This document shows positions 40,298 through 51,912 of a stretch of DNA of 64,000 nucleotides, piece by piece; position 1 is the first letter of the stretch, and the number at the start of each line of letters is the position of its first letter. The DNA lies in assembly GCA_905221615.1 (NCBI GenBank), contig CAJNDT010001280.1, forward strand, positions 354,910 to 418,909, given 5' to 3'. Origin of the DNA: Symbiodinium sp. CCMP2592 (taxonomy: Eukaryota; Sar; Dinophyceae; Suessiales; Symbiodiniaceae). Below the pieces are notes generated by a model. The model made no database searches, was not told the origin of the DNA, and saw only the letters and a list, made by a program, of their open reading frames with translations. The translations under genes and the position numbers were made by a program.

Positions 40298-40364
40298 TAG
40301 GGTTTAGGGTTTTAGGGTTTGGGGTTTAGGGTTTTAGGGTTTAGGGTTTAGGGTTTAGGGTTGT
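40298..40364. repeat. TTTAGGG array flanking the copia element (right side)
   Basis: TTTAGGG/TTTTAGGG units continue outward from the right target duplication. With the short array at 26908-26925 they form the split target site. Confidence 0.9.
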
Positions 40365-43356
40365 CCTGGGTTTAGAAGATAGCCCGGTGTACCGGCTTCG
40401 TCTGATCCTTCTTGGGACGCATGTTCAGTCTCTTCGCAGTGCATGAGCTTGGTCGTGTTTAGAACAGGAGACCCCCAAAGCCTACCGTGTTGGGAGTCTT
40501 CCTCTTTTCTGTGGTGGGTCCAGTTCAGGTACGACTTGCCTGAGGCTGAGCGTCGAGCTTTGGGCACTCAAGCTTTGGGTTGGCAATACAGCGGCAATAC
40601 TACTAAACACAGAGTCTTGGTGTCCATTATGCTATGCTTGTAATATTTGCAAAAAAGTATCGGAAATTATATGTAGGCCCTATACTTAGTAGTTGTGGAT
40701 CGAGCCGTGCAATATCAGCTGACGACGATGTTTAGTGTGTTGGGGCGTCAGCTGACGCAGAAAACCGTTCGACCTCGAATCCTGCTGCCTTGCAACTTGA
40801 ATCTGAAGGCCGGGCAACCAAAGCTAAACCCTTAAAAGCCCTAAACCCCTAAAAACCACCAAAAAAACTAGGTAAGAGCGCCTGGTACGTGACCGGCGTT
40901 TTGTGGCGTAGCTGAAACAGGCAATGTGCTAAAACCTAGGGAAAACATGTATTATGACTAAAAGGTTGTGCTAGGAGAGGCGGAGAATCCCTGTGACAGG
41001 TCGATCGTTTTAGCGAAAAAGGTGTTGCCGCTGCAGTAAAAGCCACTTTTACGAGCACCGCGCTGCGCAAACTTGGTCTGAGTGGACGTTAATATGGTTG
41101 ACCCATGCATGGATGCTCTGCGTCAATGAGATCTGGTCTGAGTGGACGTTAACACGGTTGACCCATGGATGCTCTGCGTCAATAGCATGGACCACCCATG
41201 GATGGTTTCGACGTGGGTTGTAGCAAGTGCCGAACACACCGTAATTACCGGTATGTTCGGCATATGACCCTAAGGAAACATGGCTTCGATCAGATCTAGA
41301 GCTTGGGCCTGCCTGCGACAGAAGTCCGCAGCTCTGGGAGTTAACGGTCGGGACTGGCCGGCATTAGCCCCCCCCCCCACCCCCCACCAACACCCCCCCC
41401 ACCCAAGAAAAGTGAGGGGACGTACAGGACGCACACCAGGCGCTCTCACCAAAAACTAATCCCTTAACCCTTAAGCCCTGAAGCTTTACGTAATGCACCA
41501 AAGCTTCAACCTTCATCCCACAACACCAAACTGCCGGAGCACATGCACGCCATCGCCGGATTGGGACACAGAGATGCTGCAGTCGACGGCACAATCTGCG
41601 CAAAACGTGTGGCTGCATGAGGCTTAGGTTCAGGGTTGAGACATCTTTTCGAGAACCCGGCGCTTGAGTCCGAACACAATAAATCCCGCCCATGGTGTTT
41701 AAGTCACGACCATGCTAATTGAACAAGCGCCACAGTGCAACATAACAAAGCAAACTAGTTCGAGACTGATGACACAAGCTTCCCACTAAAATGTGGTAAC
41801 CTTGAGGCGATGATGACATCTCTTTAGCAACTGTTACTACACCTGACGAAGCTGACCCTGGCCTCCAGGGCAGCAGAATCGTTTGCCATCAACCATGGAG
41901 CCGCCTCTCGCGCTGGCATAATATGTGACGGTAGGAGCTGCTGACACGCTGTGTGCACATCTGTTGTGCTTTCAGCTCGGAAGCTTCTGAACTCCCGGGC
42001 TCAAATTCCTTCAAGCCTCAGCTGGAGGCTCTCGGATCTTGCATCCACAACCCTAAAACTGAAACCCTACGCCCTATAAGCCCTAAACCTGGAATCAATG
42101 TAGTAGACCCCACACCGAAAAGCATCCCAGCCTCGCGACTCGCAGGCGCTGTCAGCATCGCAGCCTTCATTGTGGACTGCGGTGGACGTTGGCGCCTGGC
42201 GCTCATGCAGCTCATTGGGGATGCGGGTGAAGACTGTCCTGACAATCATTGCAATGTCTTGCTTAGCTCGTCATGACAATCTTCGTTCACCATGCCGAGA
42301 AAATCCTCTTTCTCATCATAACAGCCAGATTAATCTCATTATCGTTTACCCTCTTCGTCCTGGCCATCACCGTGACAAATACCTTGAGGCCCTTCTACCG
42401 AACATGCCATGCATACATCATCGCCACCGGCATGACAGTCGTAGTCCACCTACTGGCCTCCGAATTCCAATCATTCCGAGCACTGCGTCCTCAAGCTAGC
42501 TCAGGACTGGCGCGCCTTGCTGACGAACAAAGCATCCGCACCCGAGCAAACACAGGTCGCAGTCATCACATCGTTCACTTGAGACCTTGATTTCAGGTTT
42601 AGGGTGTTGAGTAGGCTAAGCGTTGCAAGGGTGCCTACTTCGGCTGTTGACCAAAGGTTCGCACTAAGGATTCCTCGTGGCCTGTGGCTCCTCGCGCAGG
42701 AGGAAGCCAAACTTCTCGGAGTGGTATGTATGACAACGCATGCTGTCACGGCGGTATCAGCTGTGAGACCTCGTATGTAAACAATATTCAAATCTGAATT
42801 CCTGAACCCCGTCATTGCTGTAGCAGCTCGGTCTTGCAAGCTTCTCGGCTGGCCCGCTGTTCGCGCGGAAAGCTTGAACGGTTGAGTGTTTGTGAGCTTG
42901 ACGCTAAAGAATAGCAAATGGCAACAGCAATGATAACAACAGACTAGCCAACAAGAGAGTATCTAGTAGCGACATGACCCCCATATTGTCCTTACACGGC
43001 AAATGCAAGCACCGTGACCTCGAATCCAACGGGTCATGGGGCGGCCGCATTTGCGGAATGAGGAGTGCACAGAAACTGGACCGGGCTTCCGGAGAAATCG
43101 GTATCTAGCCAAACGAAGTGTGTCCGAAAGGCGAAGCCACTTGTGACTCACTGTATGAACTCCTGGAGTCCATTCTGTTGCATTTAGCAGGCGGTTTTCA
43201 GGTGACGTGTGCGAGTCTGCATGGGGGGCCGAGGGGGGGGATGTCAATTTCTATCCTATAAACCGTAAACCCTAAAACCCTATAGATCTCTTAGAGGAAC
43301 CCAAGTTCTTATATCATCAACCGTTCACCCTCAAGTTCCAAGTTCTCTTGACCTTG
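40365..43356. other. Gene-free block between the two retroelements
   Basis: Includes a direct duplication of TTGGTCTGAGTGGACGTTAA at ~41071 and ~41130, and a C-rich tract at 41369-41401. A hydrophobic frame (42273-42590) is noted among the rejected items. A lone family A end (ATATCATCAACCG) lies near 43311-43323. Confidence 0.55.
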
Positions 43357-43447
43357 AACCCTAAACCCTAAAACCCTAAAACCCTAAAACCCTAAACCCT
43401 AAAACCCTAAAACCCTAAACCCTAAATCCTAAACCCTAAAACCTAAA
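43357..43447. repeat. CCCTAAA/CCCTAAAA array at the 3' end of the LINE
   Basis: About 12 units of CCCTAAA and CCCTAAAA end in (ACTC)n and then the LINE. In the LINE sense direction this is its 3' tail. Confidence 0.9.
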
Positions 43448-43596
43448 ACTCACTCACTCACTCGCGCGCCAGAGGAAAGTCCTGTGCTAGTCAGACATGC
43501 AGTGGCCGAAAAGCATCCCTGCTGTAGGGATGCGGCCAGAAGGAACTACGAAATAAAAGGGAAGCGAAGCAGCTGTACAGACGGGGAGCGAACGGC

Positions 43597-45110
43597 TCAC
43601 GCAGCAGGGTACGCCCAGAAAGCTCGCACGGAAAGCGAGGGCGGGGCGGAAGAGCCCACGAGGGCCGAACGCACAGAAGAGGCCAAGGAGGCCGAACTGG
43701 CCGCGAGAAAGATGCGACCAGCAGAAGACCAGAAGTCCAAGAAGACAGCCGCGGGAAGCAGGCGGCGGAGCAGGGCAAGCCCCAGGTGCCCGGGGTGCCC
43801 AGAAATCCACATGGCGCCCCGCTGGTGGACGGTCTTGCAGACCATGCGGAAAGAGACAAGGGCGGCGGCCAGCTCCAGCAGGGACCGGCGACCAGCAGTG
43901 GCGTCAGCCAGCGACACAGGGGCACCCAAGCCACAAGACGAGGCCGAACGAAGGACCCCAAAGCGGCGAACAGCACGGTGCTCCCAAGGCGAGAAGAGCT
44001 CCAATGCCGACCACATGGACCACAGCCGGTGCCAGGAAGAAGGCAGGCGGAAGACCCCGCCGAGGGCGAGAAGCCCAGGCCACCAAGGCGAAGGCAGAGC
44101 CCAGTCGACACAGGCAGCCGCACCTTCGACAAACGAGTACCACTGGAGCTGCGTGGTACCGAGTGAGCCAACCAGAGATGGCGCGGGGCTCTGTAACAAG
44201 GGAGAAGAGGCGGCGTCCTCGCCCAGAGATCCGAGGACAGCCACCGGCGCCGAAGCAGACGCAGACCCCGCAGCAACACGGTGCAGATTGCCAGGAACCA
44301 GGTCCGAGAGGGCTGGCGAGCGTTGAACGGCATCCCACTCCTCCTGTAACTCAGCCTCGGTAACTGGCACCCCGAGACGAGCTGCGCGCCGTTGAACCGG
44401 GGTGGCATTACACGGTCCGCAGAGTCGCTGCGGTGGAACTCCTCGGTGAGCCGCGCGGCCTTTGCGCTTAGTGCCGGACCCGTACTGATACACCGGGCCG
44501 ACAGTAACCCGAAGCCCGTGCAAACAGGGCCGCTGCGTTTGCAGGTGGTACTTCAGGCGGTCTGAGGAGTGGAAATCCCGCATACACCAGAGGCACACAG
44601 AACCCGCCATGTATGCAGTGACGTCGGAAAGGACACCATGCTTTCGGTGAAGGTGAGCCCGGACGGCATGGAGGCTCGGGAAGATGTCCTGGCAGACAGG
44701 GCAGCGATAGGACTGAGCAGCTCCGAGCACGTGTGTGGTTCTCCGAGCTGAGAGATCGTCCCACAGCTGGGCGCAGGCAGCATAGCGGTGACCGAACTTG
44801 CTCAGGGACTTGCAGGCTCGGAGCAGGGCACGCCCGTGACTCTGCACAAAGAGAACCGTAATAGCAGGAGGCTGCTCCGGGTCCCATATATCAAGGGACA
44901 CACCCACACGCATGCATGCCGAAACCAAGGCCTGGCACCACGGGAGCGCCCGGTTCCAGGCGGCATCAACGATGTCGCGGACCGCCGCTGGCGCCTTGCA
45001 GAACAATTGCACACACAGCCGGCACTGGCTGATCACGGTCGCAAGGTCAGGTGGAGGGACATCAGCAAAAAGCCGGAGGAGCGGAGTAGTGAGCTTGTGC
45101 CCCGGACAGA
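43597..45110 (-). pseudogene. LINE C-terminal region with two C2H2-like zinc fingers
   Basis: This register is open from 45426, but before ~45110 the real signal is in the RT frame. It carries a C2H2 finger, C-P-V-C ... H-L-H-R-K-H, at 44640-44715. A second finger follows at 44524-44605 (C-L-W-C ... H ending in C). The arrangement after the RT resembles the nucleic-acid-binding C-terminus of many LINEs. The last 300 residues are Ala/Leu/Ser-rich and not recognised; competing open frames from high GC make the exact end unsure. Confidence 0.65.
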
Positions 45111-46123
45111 AGAATGCGGGCTGTTCGCTCAAAAAGGCCGGCCAGGGGAGCGGTTGCTCTACCCGACTCGGCAAGGGACATGGCAAGAGAGGAGTACGCC
45201 GACGGAAGGACCCTGCCCGCAGCCCAGGCACGCTGGAGCTCCCACGGGAGACAATTGCTGCAGAGGAGTGTGCGGGCCATCGAAGCTGAGGCAGATCCCC
45301 GCTGCGCCGAGAGCTCGCAGTCTCTGCGCCCCGTATCGCGCGGCATTTGCGCAACTCCCAAGTATTTATACTCCGGGCACAGGCGTATGCGATCCGAATC
45401 AGACACCTGCAGAAGCGCCTCCCCACTCAGGAGGGCGCCCCGGACGGCTCGGGCTCCTTCGCCACGTATATCGAGCAGGGCTTCAGTTTTCCCCGCGCCA
45501 AGGTTGACACGGAAACGGAGGAGCCGAAGGGTTTCAAGGATGACGCAGACAAGCCTGGGGAGCTGAGCCTGCAAATCAGCAGGGCAATCAAAATCCGCCA
45601 TAACAGCAAGGTCGTCAGCCCATCCGATGGGCTTGACGCCGGGCGACAAGCCAACCTCATCGCCGGCACTAGTATGTGTGATGCCGAGCTGCCCGGCGGC
45701 TCGCTGTATGTGCTGTAGTCCGACGGCAAAGAGTGCCCCGAACAGAATGTCAGCGAGACCGTCGCCGGGGCGAGAGCCACGGGAGGCTAGGAAGATGTTG
45801 GAGGAGCCTGATAAGGACCAGTGGGACAGCGCAACACAGTCTCGGAGCAGTGCTGCAACATCATCAGCGACCCCTAAGGCTGCCAGGGCCCCTTGTTGCT
45901 GAAGCCGTAAAACAAGGCCAGCGAGGTGATGGTGCCCTGGCACCGTGTCATCAGCTGCAAAGCCATCAAAGAGCAGGTCCCTGCTGGCCTCGTAGTAGGC
46001 AGCTTGAATGTCCACGAAGACAACAGCGACACAACGCCCGGCAGAGATAGAGAGGTCCCAAGCACACCGGAAAGCAGCCAGAGCAAACCCAGTGTGCACC
46101 CCCTTGCGGCCACCTAATTGCAT
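45062..46123 (-). pseudogene. LINE reverse transcriptase, catalytic part
   Basis: The 353-residue frame starts inside the RT at MQLGGRKGVHTG; the same register continues upstream to about 46270 with KKGHASLPANYRSIALL. Motif A is VFVDIQAAY (about 45993-46025). Motif B is GSRPGDGLADILF. Motif C is GWADDLAVMAD (ADD near 45611-45621). The template-grip region is VNLGAGKTEAL, then YKYLGV. These are the ordered motifs of LINE RTs, with W-A-D-D in place of the commoner Y-A-D-D. The frame stops at 45062 after an Ala-rich stretch and the signal continues in another register. It would copy LINE RNA at a nicked target. The upstream RT motifs are in other frames, hence pseudogene. Confidence 0.85.
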
Positions 46124-46743
46124 GGGCTCGTAACGAGACAGGATGTGCCCACCAATGGTCGACCGAAGGTGCGAGTGCCAAAGTTTCGCAATGCCATTGA
46201 GGAGGGCAATGGATCGGTAATTCGCAGGCAGGGAGGCATGCCCTTTCTTGTAAAGGGCGCAGACAATGGCTTCTTTAAAATCGAAAGGCTCCCGGCCCTG
46301 GAGAGCAATCCTTGCGCGTAAAGGCCACAGCCAGCGACCGGCAGAGCTCCCTGTGACCTCCAGACCTCGTTCCGGAGGCCGTCCGGTCCTGGGGCCTTGG
46401 CCGGAGCTTGCCGGATGCAGAGCTGCTCCATCTGGAGCAAGGAGGGACAGGGTGAGGACATCCAGTGAGCGGCCGCATGGGACAACTGCGCAGGCTCAAC
46501 CCGACTGGCTCCTTCTTGGGCCCGAAATTGGTCCTCCAGCTCCGGTTCGATGTCGTAGCCCCCAGCTGCGTGGACGGCACGGCGCTCGTGGGACTTGCGG
46601 GAGGCCCAGCGGAGATGCCGAATAGACTCAAGAGGGACGCCGGTGGACTCCCAGTGCCGGGCGGCAGCAAGAGTGAGGGAGCGGAAATGTGCCTGTTTGT
46701 CGGCGCGGGCGAGATAATGGGCCTTTTGCTGCAAGCCTCGCAC
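46114..46743 (-). pseudogene. LINE RT N-terminal motifs (GPDG) in a separate frame
   Basis: The 209-residue frame contains QAPAKAPGPDGLRNEVW near 46376-46430, the K-x-P-G-x-D-G motif that begins LINE RT domains. After ~46290 the signal passes to the register of the catalytic part, so the last ~60 residues of this frame are out of register. The loss of frame between GPDG and the NYRSIAL motif shows at least one indel. Confidence 0.65.
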
Positions 46744-47048
46744 GTGTAAGTTGCAGGCTTGGAGGAGAAGCCTGGCATGCTGGAGACCGGTGGGGGGCGG
46801 GGGGCCGTGGCATCAGGGCATCGACGTGCACAGCTGCGGCGCCATACTTGCAGGAGGAATCGCCGCTGTTGCCATTCAACATTGGCCCGCAGAGAAGGGA
46901 GCTGTTCCCGTGCCTGTCTGACAGTCTCAAGGGCGGCGACGGAAGAGGCGGAGATGTATGGCTGGCGAATGGGCCGCCGCGGCGGGCTGGGGAGAGCTCG
47001 CAGGAGACGAAGATGTCGCCGCTTTAGGGCTTGTACTTCGTGGCCCAC
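46275..47048 (-). pseudogene. LINE ORF, region upstream of RT motifs (mixed frames)
   Basis: The first ~90 residues of this frame (from ~47048) are Arg/Leu-rich and resemble the linker between endonuclease and RT in LINEs. Around 46750 the plausible coding signal changes to the register of 46114-46743. No endonuclease motifs are seen, consistent with truncation near 47110. Confidence 0.5.
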
Positions 47049-47116
47049 ACTGACGATGCCACCAATGGGGGAAGAAAGACCTTGCCAGAGATCCGCGGCC
47101 AGGGCTTGAGCCTGCC

Positions 47117-47305
47117 TAAACCAAAACCTAAAACCCTAAATCCTAAAACTCGAAAAACCCTAAAACCCTAAAACCCTAAACCTAAACCCTAAAACTCTAA
47201 AACCTAAAACCCTAAATCCTAAAACCCTAAAACCCCAAACCCTAAAACCCTAAAACCCTAAACCCTAAAACCCTAAAGCCCTAAACCCTAAAAATCCTAA
47301 AGCCC
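47117..47305. repeat. CCCTAAA/CCCTAAAA array at the truncated 5' end of the LINE
   Basis: About 25 units, same orientation and same 7/8-bp mixture as the array at the other end of the LINE. Confidence 0.9.
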
Positions 47306-47399
47306 TACAATGCCAAGTTCTCGTGACCCTGAACCCAAGGGCCCGACTTGGATCTCCACCATACCCTGACAGTCCAAAGTGAGCCCGGAACCAAGGAAT

Positions 47400-47466
47400 A
47401 GGGGTTTAGGGGTTTAGGGTTTAGGGGTTTAGGGTTTAGGGGTTTAGGGTTTATAATAGGATTTAG
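47400..47466. repeat. GGGTTTAG array with alternating 7- and 8-bp units
   Basis: TTTAGGG and TTTAGGGG units, opposite in orientation to the 47117-47305 array. Confidence 0.85.
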
Positions 47467-48484
47467 GGTGGCATTTTTTAGAAGTCTCATCCACCCTCAA
47501 GACTCGAACTCAACCCTAAATCAACCCTATTACGTTACCCTAAGCCCTAAACCCCTAAACCCCATGAAGAGTTTGCGGCGGAGCGTCGAGCTCATCGAGC
47601 AGCTGTTGGGGCAGTCTGCAGGATGCAGAAGAAGCTTCTTCTGCTCTATTTGGAGGCTTAGGGTTTAGGGTTTAGGAGGTTCGTGGGTGGTTGTAAGTAA
47701 GGTTATAGGGCCCCTAATATGGCTTATAACTGGGGTTATCCCACTTGTAACCCAGTTATAACCAAGGGTATCTATGCTTTCGAAGGGCTTGGGGTACTAC
47801 AAGGGTTACTACAAAGGCTTTGAAAAGTGTTGACGATTAAGGGTTTAGGATAATTTAGGGTTTTAGAGCATCGGGGTTCTTGGGTGAGGAATCAGGGTTA
47901 CAGGTCTAGGTTTGATGGTTTGCGGGCTTAGTGAGTGGAGGAGTTAGGGGGTTCAGGGGCTCGGGAATGCCTGAGCATAGCTGTTGTGGAGTTCGAGTTT
48001 CTGGTGAACCAAAGTATAGCTGTTACTGTTACAGTTGATGTCGCGACTCTGAGTGTGGGTCGTGTCACGTGTCCTTCTTGCTGCCACTACTGTTGGTACA
48101 TCGTGATCTGGTGGCGTTTCTGCTCGCATTAGCAATGCTTGTATTGCCATTGCGATGCACTGCAGGGCACCAGCCACGAAAATGGAAAGTCCACCGCGCC
48201 TGCTGGGCAGCAAACGTCCACACCGTTCATGTTGGAAGCTGCGCGTCCCTGGCCTTGCGAGACAGATACCCAAGACCTCTCAATGAAGTCAAAACCAATA
48301 TGCATTGGGCATTGGGCTCTTTGGGTCGCTGCTTGTGCATTGGGGTGAGTCAGGGTTTAGGAAGTTTAGGGCGAAACGATCTTGGATATGAGGATGTTTG
48401 GGAATGTAGGGCAGAATACTGCTTGGATGAATTGGTAGCCTTGCCCCCGTCTAGTCCTGAAAACATGTACTGAAACATGTCCCC

Positions 48485-48575
48485 GAACTCAAAACCCTAT
48501 TCTAAGCCCTTAGCCCTAAACCTATGTTCGTTGCAGGTTTTTCTAAACCCTAAACCCTCAAACCCTAAACCCTAA
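48485..48575. repeat. Interrupted CCCTAAA repeats
   Basis: Degenerate CCCTAAA units interrupted by ~25 bp of unrelated sequence. Confidence 0.7.
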
Positions 48576-49859
48576 AAACGAAGGTGAAAGTTGGCGTCTT
48601 TAGCAGCTCGCTGCTTGAGGCCTCCAGACAGTAACGTAACGGGTCTTTGAGGGCTTCTTCGGCTCGTTTCTTCAGCGTTCCTCTACAAGGGTTCCACAAA
48701 GGACCCATAAGGGTTCAGGATAGCTAGAGCTCTTCGGCTATGTAGCTGTCGCGGCCATGACGATTAGAAGCCTTCGACAAAAGGAATTTCATGGAATTTC
48801 AGAAATAACAGAAGTTGAGGCTGTACATAACAGGTTTCTTGAATTGGCGCTCCCTTGTTTGGGACTGCTAGTCTAAATCAGAAACTCGCGGTGGTGTACT
48901 TTGGTTTGGGAGAGTTATGAAATGAAGGATATTGTCTTGAGGACTCGGGTATGCTTTTGCTTCCAGTGGGGCGAGGTGGTCGAGACTAAATGCCATGAGA
49001 AATACAGAGAGTCAATGCATATGGTTGGGTATTGGGGCACAAAGAGCTTCAGATTTCAAAACCGAGGCACTGTGCGGGTGTGGGGAAAAACAAATCCTTG
49101 TATGAAGAGGGGTTGTTCCAAGGAGAGTAGGTGTGCCCCCCTATGTTTATATTAACATGTCAGGGCCTATAGGGTTTAGGGTATATAGGGTGTTTGGGGG
49201 GCAAATGTGATGTGAACGATCCTTAGCTTCGTCGTTTCATGAAGCTCGCTTCAAGTGATTCGCTGAGTAAACATACTGCATCCCCATGTTGGAAACAAAA
49301 GCTGTTAATACCCGTGGTCTGCAAAGCAAGAGCCTAAACAGAACCCCAACAGATCCTAGGAACGAAATGCTAATTCCTAAACCAGACTCATTCCGGGTCC
49401 ATGAGGCATTCTGCGCCAATGTTGCAGCCGTTGTTGGCGACCTCGGTGCTGCTGGCAGGACTTTCGAAAAGGTCTTGAAGAAGTATAAGGAGACTGTAGC
49501 TTTTTGTACCACGCGTGCATCAATATTACCTCAGGAACTGTATGCCGAATTGCTCAAGCCACTGTATTATCCCGCAATCTGCAGCACCAGCCACTTTAAA
49601 CTCGAAGCCGTGTCCGAGGGCTGGTTTGTCGGTTTCGGGTTTTTGAACCCTACGAAAGTCCATGTACCCATGTATCCTGGTAGTATGTACTTAGGCCTAA
49701 AAGGGATTCCTAAACCCGTATTTGCTTGTGCTTGGGCGCTCTATATGAGGTATAAGTACTATACATGCTGTATGGGCACATCCACCCCAAGGGCAAACTA
49801 TCTGATCGCAAGCAAAGCTCCTTGGCGGGAGGCTGGACTGGCTTGAACCTGAGAAGTTG

Positions 49860-49893
49860 GCTTAGGGTTTAGGGATTTAGGGTTTAGGGTTAG
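49860..49893. repeat. Short TTTAGGG array
   Basis: Four to five TTTAGGG units. Confidence 0.8.
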
Positions 49894-50582
49894 TTGAAGC
49901 GGTTTCAACAAATCTGACCACAGAGTTGACATGCACCATAGTGTCCATAAACTATCTGGACTCAACGCAAACTCGATCATCGAAATGTTCGGCACGAAAT
50001 GTAAAGAATTTTGCTACGTCTACGGAGGGTGGACAGCACACAAGTCTTCTGCAAGGCGCAAAGCCAATCATGCGAACGGATGTTAGGTTTGTCGAGAAAA
50101 TGCTCACATGCCCAAGTTGGATGTGTGCACTATTGCTCCTGAAAAGCCATCGACGTTCTACTTCGCATTGTGTGCATCAGCTGTCTGCCTGCAAGGAGAA
50201 CATAGGGACCTGCCTGAAGCAGTTATATACAATCGGGCTGGTATTTTACAGTACCTTTACACAAATCGAAGCAGGAACACATAGAAGAAAGGCATGGATC
50301 AAAGACAGTCGGGTGTGTGGCATTTTCACCAAACCGAGAGGAAACCAAAGGAGAGTAACATATGACATACAGGCCAACAGTTGTTTTTCGGAGGTGCATT
50401 GTAGTATAAATATTTTCAGGAGCCTTAAACTAAAGAATAATGTGGGCAATTATTACCTTGCACTATGATCTTGGCCTAGGCGCGAGCACGCCACCTCGCA
50501 TGCACATGGATACCTAGACAGCTGCTGGACCTCTTCGGGGCTCTTGACTTGAATGCATGCCGAGCAGCGGAGCAAAATGCAT

Positions 50583-50790
50583 GGGCTTCATAGGTTCCAT
50601 GGGCTTCATCGGTTGCATAGGCTGCATCGGTTGCATAGGCTCCATCGGTTTCATCGGCTGCATCGGCTCCATCGGTTTCATTGGCTGCATCGGCTCCATT
50701 GGTTTCATAGGCTGCATCGGCTGCATCGGCTCCATCGGTTTCATAGGCTGCATGGGCTCCATCGGCTGCATGGGCTGCATCGGCGGGACC
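50583..50790. repeat. 9-bp tandem repeat encoding Met-x-Pro units on the minus strand
   Basis: About 23 units of GG(C/T)T(C/G)CAT(C/A/G/T)-type text. On the minus strand the frame 50514-50891 (125 residues) reads M-Q-P, M-E-P and M-K-P units after a Cys/Val-rich leader. The plus strand is also open as C-I-G/S-I-G/F-I-G units. The regular Q/E/K alternation at one position might be selected coding sequence, but no splice context or conserved domain is visible. Confidence 0.7.
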
Positions 50791-51845
50791 ACCGTGACAG
50801 TGGCAACCGGCGCCGCTACCGTGGCTCCGCATTGTGCTCCCAATCCAGTGCACTGGCTTCCCGGACCACAGGCCTTGTTTCTCAAAATCACTTGGCATGC
50901 ATGGGAATTGCATCTCTACCGGAACACCTCGGCTCAGAATAATCATTGCATCTACTCTGACCTCCCATACAAGAATGCCGAGGCATGGCTGTTAGCAGTG
51001 CAAAAACGACGATCGACCCAGCATTAGCGAAGCTAGACACCGGCCCGGTACAGTCAGCAGAGGCAGACATGGTGAAGGCTTGCATCTGTCACAGCAGAGC
51101 AAGAGTGTGCGCCAAGTCCAACTCTGCCTTTCGAATTGCCCACAGACCGCTGTCTTCACGAGTCTAAAACCTTAAACCACCCTGAACCGCCCAAACTCAG
51201 TAAACCCTACTCGCCAAGATGACACAACGATTGTCTCTTCTCGTACAAGTCGCTGTGTCCATGCCGGTGCAAAGGGATCGATCGCCGCATTTCGAACCCT
51301 GAGGGTTGGGAGTTGAGAGCTGATACCATGTAGTCCTGAATAGCACAAATAGGGGTTTGGTGGTATACCAATGACAAGACACATTCAAGAAACATTGGGT
51401 TTAGGGTTGAATACAGCAGAAAACCCTTGTTCTGCCCGGAGAGTCAGAACCCTACCCCCTTTTTAGGATGCCTAATCGGCTTTTTGGTTAGGATCTGAAA
51501 TATAGACAAGTAGTAGGTCCTCCCAAACCCTATATAGACAAGAAGTAGTGTAAGTCCCCCCCCCAAATTCGAATCCCTCATAAAAGGGGTTTGGTACGAC
51601 CCTCTCCCAAGCCCTAATACCTGCGCCGTGGGCCAGGAACCCTAGACACCCGGTAGGGTTTTTGGCAACGGCTTTTGGGGTTTGGGATTGTACGGCTCAG
51701 GTGTGGGGGGTTCAGAGTTGTGAGGGCTAAGCTTTCAGCGTCTTAGGGTCTGGAACTGAGGGTTGTGTGGTTCCTGGTTGATGGTTCAGGGGCATAGGGT
51801 GTATGGTTGTGGGATGTCTTGAGGCATAGTTGCGGTTCATGGCCT

Positions 51846-51912
51846 CAATATAGAGGCCTTAACTAGGATAGAACCCCCCAGATAGTATTGGTGATTTCGG
51901 CCCCTATAGTAT
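51846..51912. repeat. MITE-like element, family F, short copy
   Basis: AATATAGAGGCCTTAACTAG at the left and GTATTGGTGATTTCGGCCCC at the right. Confidence 0.7.

Larger units (their letters stand above)
43455..47112 (-). mobile_element. 5'-truncated non-LTR retrotransposon (LINE) between telomere-like arrays
   Basis: A GC-rich block with a LINE-type reverse transcriptase and a downstream C2H2 zinc-finger region, read on the minus strand. It is bounded on both sides by CCCTAAA-type arrays (43357-43447 and 47117-47305). In the sense direction the 3' end runs through a short GAGT repeat straight into TTTAGGG-like sequence. No endonuclease domain is present upstream of the RT, so the copy is 5'-truncated or decayed. 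The coding signal switches among three registers at least three times, so it is probably inactive. Confidence 0.85.

Noticed and set aside
42273..42590. 105-residue frame with two possible membrane segments
   Set aside because: It is isolated, competing frames overlap it, and no domain is recognised. It could be an exon but I cannot support it.
43491..44408. 305-residue minus-strand frame and several plus-strand frames of 100-280 residues within the LINE
   Set aside because: High GC keeps alternative frames open. The zinc-finger register is the one with recognisable motifs.
49286..49846. 186-residue frame with protein-like composition in its first half
   Set aside because: Its last third overlaps a degraded J-family repeat and no domain is visible. 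RNA evidence would be needed.
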